Positions 1 through 5,580 of a stretch of DNA of 7,228 nt are shown piece after piece (within the stretch, counting starts at the first letter, position 1; every line of letters begins with the position of its first letter). Origin of the DNA: Myxococcales bacterium (GTDB lineage Bacteria > Myxococcota > Myxococcia > Myxococcales > Anaeromyxobacteraceae); assembly GCA_021779335.1 (NCBI GenBank), contig JAJYAW010000141.1, positions 1 to 7,228 on the forward strand. Direction: 5' to 3'. A model generated the notes under the pieces. It was not told where the DNA came from and made no database searches. It saw nothing but the letters and a program-made list of their open reading frames with translations. A program made the position numbers and the translations under genes.

Positions 1-425
1 TCCGGCCGCGCCTCGGCCGCGGCCGCGGCCTCCGTGGCGCGCCGCACCCGGGCCAGCCGCGCCGCCACGTCGGCCCGGTCCAGCGGCACGGCGTACCGGT
101 TCACCCGCGCCAGGCCCAGCTCCTCGGGGTCGAAGACGGCGAACTCGGCGAGGTGCCCGCTCCGGTAGAGCGCCTTCAGGCCGTGGGCCGTCTCGCGGAA
201 GGAGAGGACCAGCTCGGCCGCGTCGGGCAGCCAGGCGAGGTCGCCGCGGAAGCGCTCCTGGGCGCCCGGCCGGACCACCACGAAGAAGTCGTGGTCGGAG
301 AAGGCGTCGGGCGCCGGCGGCTGGCCGGAGGTGGAGCCGAGCGTCACCAGGCCGAGCACGTCGGGATCGGCCGCCAGCCGCGCCGCGAGCCGCTCCGTGA
401 AGGCCTGGTGCTCCGCCGGGGTCAT
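1..425 (-). CDS. Nucleotidyltransferase-fold protein, C-terminus beyond the left edge
   Basis: The first 141 residues are visible, starting at an ATG read on the minus strand; the rest lies outside the window. Residues 24-51 carry the polymerase-beta-type nucleotidyltransferase signature: a hydrophobic strand, then G30-S31, then the acidic pair D44-H-D46 followed by a hydrophobic strand (FFVVV). E95, in a strand-like stretch (LAEFAVFD), is a candidate third metal-binding acid. Enzymes of this fold transfer a nucleoside monophosphate to a small molecule, nucleic acid or protein; the substrate cannot be told from this fragment. An alanine-rich tract (residues 132-137) is encoded by repeated GCGGCC-like units at 15-30. 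The gene follows the PilZ gene on the same strand with a 49-base gap, so co-transcription is possible. No strong Shine-Dalgarno precedes the ATG. Family-level call only; antibiotic-modifying relatives exist, but nothing here specifically supports that. Confidence 0.72.
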   Translation of the reverse strand, partial: MTPAEHQAFTERLAARLAADPDVLGLVTLGSTSGQPPAPDAFSDHDFFVVVRPGAQERFRGDLAWLPDAAELVLSFRETAHGLKALYRSGHLAEFAVFDPEELGLARVNRYAVPLDRADVAARLARVRRATEAAAAAEARP

Positions 426-474
426 GGCCGGGGGTCCGCCGCGCCGGCCGCGCGCCGGCCGGGCCGCGGGCGCC

Positions 475-1095
475 TCACTGGCGGTGGCGCCCGCCCGGGC
501 GCTCCGCCGCGAGGAGGTCGCGCCAGCCCTGGGGATCGGCCGCCTCGGCCTGGTCCAGGGTGACGGTGCCGCGGCCGAGGAGCTGGAAGAGGGCGCGCTG
601 CGCCCGCGACCAGTCGGGGCCGAGCACCCGCTGCAGCTGGGCCACGGTGGGCTGGCCGCAGGCGAAGCGGAGCACCACCGCCTCCTCGTCGCCGAGCCTG
701 GGCGCCTGGCGCGGCGCCTCGGTGACGTAGAGGCGCGCCCCGAGCTGGAGCCGGTCGGGCACGCGGACCTGGTGGAGCAGCTCGGCGTGGCTCGCCGCCA
801 GGTCGTCGAACCAGGCCCCGGCGCGCGCGTGGTCCGCCGGGTCGAAGTGCACGCCCTGCCGGAACGGAGGCTCGTCGCCGGTCCAGATGACGGTGGCGCC
901 GAGCGCCAGCGGCGCGGGGGAGCAGTCGGCGGCGATGCGGAGCCGCAGGTGGCTCCTGTCACCGAGCGGCGCGGGCGTCACCAGCCGGCAGCCGGTGGCG
1001 CTGACGTCCTCGGCGTGCCCTTCGCAGTCGGCGCCGTAGGACTCGACGTGCACGGCGCACCGGATGGGCAGCCGCAGCGCACGACGTGGATTCAC
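475..1095 (-). CDS. PilZ domain protein with a winged-helix-like C-terminal region
   Basis: This is a 206-residue soluble protein if the GTG at 1095 is the start. The N-terminal half is a PilZ domain, a cyclic-di-GMP receptor fold: the RxxxR motif is R4-RAL-R8, followed by LPIR, and the DxSxxG motif is D30-VSAT-G35. Both c-di-GMP-contacting motifs are intact, so binding is expected. Residues ~112-185 lie outside PilZ. They contain a pattern (VLRFACGQPTVAQLQRVLG, then ALFQLLGRGTVTL) resembling the small winged-helix units of bacterial regulators where an 'h-G-xx-TV-x-x-L' turn precedes two helices; this is a resemblance, not an identification. GTG was chosen because the next possible in-frame start (CTG, 1110-1108) is rarer and the PilZ motif begins immediately; no good Shine-Dalgarno supports either. 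The frame stays open far upstream only because it overlaps the receptor gene antisense-in-phase. The gene lies downstream of the chemoreceptor on the same strand, with a hairpin between them, and 49 bases ahead of the nucleotidyltransferase gene. Confidence 0.85.
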   Translation of the reverse strand: MNPRRALRLPIRCAVHVESYGADCEGHAEDVSATGCRLVTPAPLGDRSHLRLRIAADCSPAPLALGATVIWTGDEPPFRQGVHFDPADHARAGAWFDDLAASHAELLHQVRVPDRLQLGARLYVTEAPRQAPRLGDEEAVVLRFACGQPTVAQLQRVLGPDWSRAQRALFQLLGRGTVTLDQAEAADPQGWRDLLAAERPGGRHRQ

Positions 1096-1202
1096 GATGA
1101 AGTCGGCCAGGTGACCGCTCCGTTCCCCGCCCCGGCCGCATGATAGCCGCTCGCGCGCCGCGCGCGCAGGCCGGAATGCCGGGCTGCGGCACGGAGCCGC
1201 CG

Positions 1203-1248
1203 GGTCCGTCGAGCCCGGCGCCGCCCCGGGCCGGGTGGGTGACGGACC
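1203..1248 (-). terminator. Hairpin directly after the chemoreceptor stop codon
   Basis: An exact 8-base inverted repeat (GGTCCGTC at 1203-1210 with GACGGACC at 1241-1248) encloses a second 6-base stem (GCCCGG at 1213-1218 with CCGGGC at 1226-1231, 7-base loop). The outer arm begins on the last base of the TAG stop codon. The position and the nested stems fit a transcription terminator or mRNA 3'-end stabiliser for the receptor gene. There is no T-run after it, so intrinsic termination is not proven, and GC-rich DNA gives hairpins easily by chance. Confidence 0.42.
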
Positions 1249-3845
1249 TACCCCGGCCCCAGCTTGAAGGCGGCCACCAGCCCGTCCAGCTCCTGCGCCT
1301 GGGCCGAGAGCTCGCTGGCCGCCGACGACGACTGCTCGGCGCTGGCGGCGTTCTGCTGGGTCACCTTGTCCATCTCGGCCACGGCGCGCGTCACCTGGTC
1401 GATGCCGGTGGCCTGCTCCTTGGTGGCCGAGGTGATCTCGGCCACGGTGCCGGTCACCTTGGCGACCGCGCCGGCGATCTCCGCCAGCTTGCCGCTCACC
1501 TCGCGGCTCACCGCCTCGCCCTCGCCGGCCTGGAACACCGACTCCTTGATGAGCGCCTCGGTCTTCCGCGCCGCCTCCTTGGAGCGGAGCGCCAGCGAGC
1601 GGACCTCCTCGGCGACCACCGCGAAGCCGCGCCCGGCGTCGCCGGCGCGCGCCGCCTCGACGGCTGCGTTGAGCGCGAGCAGGTTGGTCTGGAAGGCGAT
1701 CTCGTTGATGTCCTTGATGATCTGCGAGGTGCCCTCCGCCGCGGCCCGGATCTTCACCATCGCCCCTCCCAGCCGCCCGGTGGCGCCGGCGCCGTCCTGG
1801 GCGGCGCGCCGGGCCGTCTGGGCCAGCGCGTCGGCCGCGCCGGCGTGCTCGGCGGTGCGCCGGGTCATGCCGGCCATCGACTCCAGGCTGCTGGTGGTCT
1901 CGGTCAAGGAGGCGGCCTGCTCGGAGGCGCCGCTGGCGACCGCCTGGCTCGAGGCGGCGATCTGCCCGGCCGCGCTGGTGAGCTGCCCGGCCGTGTCGGC
2001 CACCTGCGAGAGGGCGGCCTGGAGCGCCCCGGCCGCGCCGTCGAGCGAGGTGGCGAGGCGGGCGTGGTCGCCCTGGTACCGCCCGGTCACGCGGGCCGTC
2101 AGGTCGCGCGCCGCCAGCTGCTCCAGCACCCTGGTGGCCTCGTCCACCGGCGCGATGACGGCGTCCAGCGTCCGGTTGACCCCCTCCACGACGTGCCGGT
2201 ACTCGCCCTGGTGCCGGCCCGCGTCGGCGCGGGTGGCGAGGCGCCCCTCCACCGCCGCGCCGGCCAGCGCCTCCGCGTCGGCCACCAGGGCGTGGATGGC
2301 CCCGATGCAGCGGTTGAGGTTGGCCTCCAGCGTGGCGAACTCGCCGGGCCACCCCTCCTCGAGCCGGGCGGGCAGCTCGCCCCGGGCCAGGAGGTCGACG
2401 CAGGCGGCCGCGGCGGAGAGCGGGCCGGTCACCGCGTCGAGGGTGGCGTTGATGCCGCCGATGAGCTCGCGCCAGTCGCCCTGGTAGGCGGCCGCGTCGG
2501 CGCGGTTCCCCAGCCGGCCGGCCACGGCCGCGCCGGCCAGCGCCCGCACGTCGGCGGAGAAGCGGGTCAGGTTGCCGCGCAGCAGGTCGAGGCCGGCGTT
2601 GGCCTCCGAGAGCTTGCCGGGCAGGCGCCGCAGCTCCGGCCCGAAGTCGCCCGCGGCGTAGCGCGAGAGGATGCCCAGCAGCTCGCGGAGCAGGTCCACG
2701 TAGAGCGCCACCGAGCCGTTCACGCCGGCGGCGAGCTCGCGGTAGGCCCCCTGGTAGCGCCCCTCCTCCACCCGGGCCGCCGTGTCGCCGGCGGCGTGGG
2801 CCGTGGCCAGCGCGCCCAGCCCCTGGCGCAGCCCGGTCACCGCGTCGATGACCGCGTTGACGCCGTCCCGGATGCGGGCGAAGTCGCCCTGCCAGGCCGC
2901 CGTGAGCCGCGGCGGCAGGTCACCCCGCGCGATCCGGTCGAGCGCCTCCGCCGAGGCGTGCAGCGGCCGCGAGACCGCCTCCATGGTGCCGTTGAAGCCG
3001 GCCACCACCGGGCGGAACTCCTCCGGCACGGCCGCCTCGTCGGCGCGCGCCTCCAGCCGCCCGGCCGTGGCCGCCGCGGTGAGCCGCTCGGTCTGCCCCA
3101 CCAGCCCCCGGATGGCCCGCTCCAGCGAGCGGCCGATGGCCGCGCCGAGCACGACGAGGAGCAGCGCGGCCGCCGCCAGCACCGCCGCCAGGGTGCGCCC
3201 CTGGCGGACCAGGATGGCGTGGCCGGCCTCCTTGGAGGCGGCCGCCTCGTCCTTCACGACCTTGAGGAGCCCGGTGATGGCCTCCTCGAGCCCGTCGGAG
3301 AGGGAGTGCACGTCCTTCCAGCCGCTCCAGACGCGCGCCTCGAGCGCCTTGCCCTCCGGGGTGTCGAGGGCGCCGGCCCGGCTCGCGAGGCGGCCCCGCT
3401 CGGCCAGGAGGGCCCGCAGCGCCTTGGCCCGGCGCAGCCACTCCTCGGTCTCGCCCCGCACCTTGGGCCAGCCGCCGCGCACCGCGGCGCTCAGCGGCAG
3501 CCCGTCCACCTCCCGGACGCTCGCCTCGACCCGCGCCAGCGCCTGGTCGGCGCGGTCGTCGAAGATGGAGGTGTCGGCGTGGCAGTCGCGGCAGTCGGCC
3601 GACTGGAGCACCACCGCAGTGTGGCGCGACAGGGCCAGGGTGTTGAGGAAGCGCTGCGCGTCCTTGAAGCCGGCCTCCACGCCGGCCAGGGCGCGCACCT
3701 CGGGGAGCTGCGAGTCGGAGACCAGGCCGAGCTGGTCGCCCAGCGCCGAGAGCCCGAGCCAGGAGGCGACCCCGATGGCCGCCGCCAGGAGCAGCGCCGC
3801 CCCGAAGCCCAGGAAGACCTTGGTGCGCGTCCGCAGCTGTCGCAT
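1248..3845 (-). CDS. Methyl-accepting chemotaxis protein with periplasmic c-type heme motif and poly-HAMP array
   Basis: This is an 865-residue inner-membrane chemoreceptor. In order: a short basic N-terminus, a membrane helix (~11-30), a mainly helical periplasmic domain (~31-217), a second membrane helix (~218-238), eight HAMP-like segments (~240-615), then the cytoplasmic signalling hairpin (~616-860). The hairpin tip is near-consensus (INEIAFQTNLLALNAAVEAA, then RAGDAGRGFAVVAEEVRSLA), the part that contacts CheA and CheW. Candidate methylation sites lie around 639-650 and 829-845. No CheR-tethering pentapeptide is seen at the end (AFKLGPG). The periplasmic domain holds C85-RD-C88-H89, the motif for covalent c-type heme attachment; heme or redox/gas ligand sensing is inferred from that. 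H75 is a possible second axial ligand. The ATG fits the usual MCP N-terminus, with a GGTGG-like ribosome site close upstream. The gene is divergent from the iron exporter gene. No che genes are visible nearby. Confidence 0.95.
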   Translation of the reverse strand: MRQLRTRTKVFLGFGAALLLAAAIGVASWLGLSALGDQLGLVSDSQLPEVRALAGVEAGFKDAQRFLNTLALSRHTAVVLQSADCRDCHADTSIFDDRADQALARVEASVREVDGLPLSAAVRGGWPKVRGETEEWLRRAKALRALLAERGRLASRAGALDTPEGKALEARVWSGWKDVHSLSDGLEEAITGLLKVVKDEAAASKEAGHAILVRQGRTLAAVLAAAALLLVVLGAAIGRSLERAIRGLVGQTERLTAAATAGRLEARADEAAVPEEFRPVVAGFNGTMEAVSRPLHASAEALDRIARGDLPPRLTAAWQGDFARIRDGVNAVIDAVTGLRQGLGALATAHAAGDTAARVEEGRYQGAYRELAAGVNGSVALYVDLLRELLGILSRYAAGDFGPELRRLPGKLSEANAGLDLLRGNLTRFSADVRALAGAAVAGRLGNRADAAAYQGDWRELIGGINATLDAVTGPLSAAAACVDLLARGELPARLEEGWPGEFATLEANLNRCIGAIHALVADAEALAGAAVEGRLATRADAGRHQGEYRHVVEGVNRTLDAVIAPVDEATRVLEQLAARDLTARVTGRYQGDHARLATSLDGAAGALQAALSQVADTAGQLTSAAGQIAASSQAVASGASEQAASLTETTSSLESMAGMTRRTAEHAGAADALAQTARRAAQDGAGATGRLGGAMVKIRAAAEGTSQIIKDINEIAFQTNLLALNAAVEAARAGDAGRGFAVVAEEVRSLALRSKEAARKTEALIKESVFQAGEGEAVSREVSGKLAEIAGAVAKVTGTVAEITSATKEQATGIDQVTRAVAEMDKVTQQNAASAEQSSSAASELSAQAQELDGLVAAFKLGPG
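2016..3104 (-). repeat. Four tandem ~91-codon double-HAMP repeats inside the chemoreceptor
   Basis: Anchor motifs recur with a regular period. The first half of each unit carries GRLEARAD (262), GDTAARVEEGRYQG (353), GRLGNRAD (443) and GRLATRAD (534). The second half carries GDLPPRL (308), GDFGPEL (399), GELPARL (489) and RDLTARV (580). Intervals are 90-91 residues in both series, giving units of about 248-338, 339-428, 429-519 and 520-610. Units 3 and 4 are the most alike, sharing ALAGAAV-x-GRL at the start. Each unit looks like two HAMP-type four-helix-bundle linkers, which relay conformational change along chemoreceptors. The repeat is at protein level; the DNA copies have diverged. Confidence 0.8.
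3579..3593 (-). other. CxxCH heme c attachment motif (CRDCH) codons
   Basis: Codons for residues 85-89 of the chemoreceptor read Cys-Arg-Asp-Cys-His. This is the canonical signature for covalent c-type heme, made by thioether bonds to both cysteines with the histidine as axial ligand. It lies between the two membrane helices, on the periplasmic side where cytochrome c maturation occurs. This site is what separates the receptor from ordinary four-helix-bundle MCPs. Confidence 0.85.
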
Positions 3846-3884
3846 GTCCCACCCCGGGCGCAGGCCTGCCGCGCGCCACTGGAG

Positions 3885-3930
3885 GGGAGGTTAGCCCGAT
3901 GAGCCTCCCGGCGATGTGCCATCAGGGAGG
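3885..3930. promoter_or_regulatory. Nested inverted repeats in the mcp-mbfA divergent promoter region
   Basis: CCTCCC (3904-3909) and GGGAGG (3925-3930) flank an inner GATG-TGC-CATC (3913-3923), giving a nearly symmetric 27-base dyad. A further GGGAGG at 3885-3890 could pair with the same CCTCCC. The element sits in the 122-base gap between the divergent chemoreceptor and iron exporter genes. It is a candidate operator for a shared regulator, or alternative leader hairpins if transcription of mbfA begins upstream. It does not match a Fur-type AT-rich box. The GGAGG at 3886-3890 is also a ribosome-site-like sequence 8 bases before an in-frame ATG at 3899. Confidence 0.4.
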
Positions 3931-3953
3931 GGCAAGCGGCGGCCGGTTCGGGA

Positions 3954-3959
3954 TACATT
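3954..3959 (+). promoter_or_regulatory. Possible -10 element for a leaderless mbfA transcript
   Basis: TACATT is the most AT-rich hexamer in the gap, resembles a sigma-70 -10 box, and ends 8 bases before the ATG at 3968. That spacing would place the transcript start at or next to the start codon, which fits the lack of a Shine-Dalgarno there. The -35 position (about 3931-3936) does not resemble consensus, so this is weak. Confidence 0.25.
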
Positions 3960-3967
3960 CTCCCACC

Positions 3968-5083
3968 ATGGAGCCACGCACCGACCTCTGGCTGCAGAAC
4001 CTCCTCGACGAGCGGGACGGCGCCGCCCTGTACGAGGGGCTGGCCAGGTACGAGAAGGACCTCGCCAAGGCCCAGGCCTTCCGCGAGCTCGCCGAGGCGG
4101 AGCGGCGCCACGCCGACGTCTGGGTCCGCAAGCTCGAGAAGCAGGGCGTGGCCATCCCGGCCGACCGCGCCTCCTCCCGCATCCGCGCCCTCGTCTGGCT
4201 GGCGCGCCGGCTCGGCTCCGACGCCGTGGTGCCCATGATCCTGGACGCCGAGGCCGGCGACGCCGACAAGTACGACGCGCAGGGAGGCGACGCCTCCGCC
4301 ATCGCCGACGAGGAGCGCGCCCACCGGGTGGTGCTGGCCGGCATGGGCAAGGACAAGCCCACCGACGCGCGCGGGCTCATCGCGGTGCGCGAGCGCTGGC
4401 ACGGCTCCTCCGGGCGCGCCGGGACCGTCCGGGCCGCCATCTTCGGCATGAACGACGGCCTCCTCTCCAACCTGTCGCTCATCCTGGGCGTGGCCGGCGC
4501 CGGCGTGGAGCCGCACGCGGTGGTGGTGACCGGCTTCGCCGGCCTGCTGGCCGGCGCCTTCTCCATGGCGGCCGGCGAGTACAGCTCGGTCGCCTCGCAG
4601 CGCGACCTGCTCTCCCGCCAGGTCGAGCTGGAGAAGCGCGAGATCGAGGAGGCCCCGGAGGAGGAGGCGGCCGAGCTGGCGCTCATCTTCAAGCAGAAGG
4701 GGCTCTCCACCGAGGAGGCCTCGCGGGTGGCGGCCGGCCTGCTCAAGAACCCGGAGCACGCCGCCGACACGCTGGTGCGCGAGGAGCTGGGGCTCGACCC
4801 CGACGACCTGGGCTCGCCGGTGGGCGCGGCGACCTCCTCCTTCGCCATGTTCGCGGTGGGGGCCCTCGTCCCCGTCATCCCCTTCCTCCTCACCGAGGGG
4901 ACGCCGGCGGTGGTGACGGCGACGGTCCTGGCGGGGGCCGTGCTGGCGGGGGTGGGGGCCGCCGTCGGCTTCCTCTCCGGCACCAGCATGGCCAGGTCGG
5001 CGGCGCGGATGCTCGGCCTGGCGGTGCTGGCGGCCGGGATCACCTACGCCGTCGGGCGGCTCTTCGGCGCGGCCGTGGGCTGA
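3968..5083 (+). CDS. mbfA: MbfA-type iron exporter: ferritin-like domain fused to VIT1/CCC1 transporter
   Basis: This is a 371-residue membrane protein. The N-terminal ~125 residues form a cytoplasmic rubrerythrin/ferritin-like domain with two ExxH motifs, E45-RR-H48 and E116-RA-H119, plus E15 or E23 and E95 as further candidate di-iron ligands. The rest is a VIT1/CCC1 domain: GMNDGLLSNLS around 160-170 with conserved D163-G164, then GAFSMAAGEYSS (197-207). A charged cytosolic stretch rich in Glu (219-275) follows, and about five membrane helices in total (~154-178, 184-203, 290-309, 314-336, 345-367). Known MbfA proteins export Fe2+ and protect against iron and peroxide stress. The start is uncertain. 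ATG 3968 is preferred because the 23 codons from the alternative ATG at 3899 carry many A/T third positions unlike the gene body; however, the 3899 start has a better ribosome site (GGAGG, 8-base spacing). The gene is divergent from the heme-motif chemoreceptor and ends 15 bases from the convergent PilZ gene. Confidence 0.92.
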   Translation: MEPRTDLWLQNLLDERDGAALYEGLARYEKDLAKAQAFRELAEAERRHADVWVRKLEKQGVAIPADRASSRIRALVWLARRLGSDAVVPMILDAEAGDADKYDAQGGDASAIADEERAHRVVLAGMGKDKPTDARGLIAVRERWHGSSGRAGTVRAAIFGMNDGLLSNLSLILGVAGAGVEPHAVVVTGFAGLLAGAFSMAAGEYSSVASQRDLLSRQVELEKREIEEAPEEEAAELALIFKQKGLSTEEASRVAAGLLKNPEHAADTLVREELGLDPDDLGSPVGAATSSFAMFAVGALVPVIPFLLTEGTPAVVTATVLAGAVLAGVGAAVGFLSGTSMARSAARMLGLAVLAAGITYAVGRLFGAAVG

Positions 5084-5098
5084 GCCCGGGCCCGGCCG

Positions 5099-5485
5099 CT
5101 ACCAGTCGCGCTCGGCCACCAGCGCCGCCAGCTCGCGGTGGAGGACCTCCTCGTCGTCGAGGTTCACCTCCACCAGCCGGCGCAGGTGCTCCACCGACTC
5201 GAGCTCCATCTCGTCGGCCTTCACGCCGACGCGCTGGCCGTTCACGTGGGCCACCTCGCCGTCCATGCGGATGAAGGCGTCGCCGGCGTCGAGCCGGATG
5301 ACGAGCGAGCAGGTGTCGCCCGCCTCGAGGGCCAGGCCCGGGCCCACCTCCACGAGCGCCCCCTTGAGCGAGACGTCCAGCACCTCGCAGTCGGCGCGCC
5401 ACGCCTTCAGGTCGAGCACCGCCGGGCGGTGGAAGGTGATGCGGGAGAAGCGGCGGGGGCTGATGGGGGGGGCGGCGTCGGCCAT
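5099..5485 (-). CDS. Single-domain PilZ protein (c-di-GMP receptor)
   Basis: This is a 128-residue soluble protein made almost entirely of one PilZ domain. RxxxR is R11-RFS-R15, and DxSxxG is D37-VSLK-G42, so both c-di-GMP-binding motifs are complete. Beta-strand-like segments follow (TCSLVIRLD, AFIRMDGEVAHV, RVGVKADEM). The C-terminal helix (from about residue 96, LESVEHLRRLVEVN) is the one common to stand-alone PilZ adaptors. Such proteins bind c-di-GMP and change motility, exopolysaccharide or pilus function by partner contact; the partner is unknown here. The ATG is well supported by GAGGTGAT close upstream. The hemerythrin gene ends 95 bases upstream on the same strand, suggesting one transcript. 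The stop codon faces that of mbfA with a 15-base gap. Confidence 0.93.
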   Translation of the reverse strand: MADAAPPISPRRFSRITFHRPAVLDLKAWRADCEVLDVSLKGALVEVGPGLALEAGDTCSLVIRLDAGDAFIRMDGEVAHVNGQRVGVKADEMELESVEHLRRLVEVNLDDEEVLHRELAALVAERDW

Positions 5486-5488
5486 GGC

Positions 5489-5496
5489 ATCACCTC
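5489..5496 (-). promoter_or_regulatory. Strong ribosome binding site for the PilZ gene
   Basis: On the minus strand GAGGTGAT, an 8-base match to the anti-Shine-Dalgarno complement, lies just before the ATG at 5485, with GAGG 7 bases from it. It fixes this start over the ATG at 5490-5488, which overlaps the site itself and is in another frame. Confidence 0.8.
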
Positions 5497-5507
5497 GGGG
5501 GCATCGT

Positions 5508-5542
5508 GCCGCCCGGGCGGCCTGGCGGCAAGCGCCGCCCGG
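5508..5542 (-). promoter_or_regulatory. Overlapping alternative hairpins between hemerythrin and PilZ genes
   Basis: Three stems compete for the same bases. One is a 14-base perfect palindrome (GCCGCCCGGGCGGC, 5508-5521). The second is a 9-base stem, CCGGGCGGC (5513-5521) with GCCGCCCGG (5534-5542), with a 12-base loop. The third is GGCGGC (5524-5529) with GCCGCC (5534-5539), with a 4-base loop. They lie downstream of the hemerythrin stop and upstream of the PilZ ribosome site. They could act as a terminator/attenuator or an mRNA processing point that sets relative expression. No T-run follows, and base composition raises the chance expectation. Confidence 0.38.
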
Positions 5543-5580
5543 TCACCGCCTCCGGCCGGGGTGGCGCGGCGCGGCGGGCG

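Noticed and set aside
15..30. GCGGCC microrepeat as a mobile-element or phase-variation tract
   Set aside because: Only about two and a half in-frame copies encoding an alanine stretch; an ordinary feature in GC-rich coding DNA.
1096..2352. Upstream extension of the 475-1095 PilZ frame to a 625-residue protein
   Set aside because: The extra N-terminal part is an out-of-frame reading of the chemoreceptor gene, low in complexity and rich in Arg/Gly; PilZ begins immediately after the GTG at 1095.
1140..3902. Very long plus-strand open frames opposite the chemoreceptor gene
   Set aside because: In GC-rich DNA stop codons are rare in all frames. The translation is Arg/Gly/Pro/Ala-rich without domains, while the minus frame encodes a canonical MCP.
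3491..4759. Minus-strand open frame spanning the mcp-mbfA junction (422 codons)
   Set aside because: It overlaps two well-supported genes and their promoter region, has no recognisable domain, and shows shadow-type composition.
5071..5097. Bidirectional terminator between mbfA and the convergent PilZ gene (GGCCG/CGGCC around GGGC/GCCC)
   Set aside because: The stems are short, the interior is asymmetric, there is no T-run on either side, and most of it lies within the mbfA coding end; not distinguishable from chance at this GC content.
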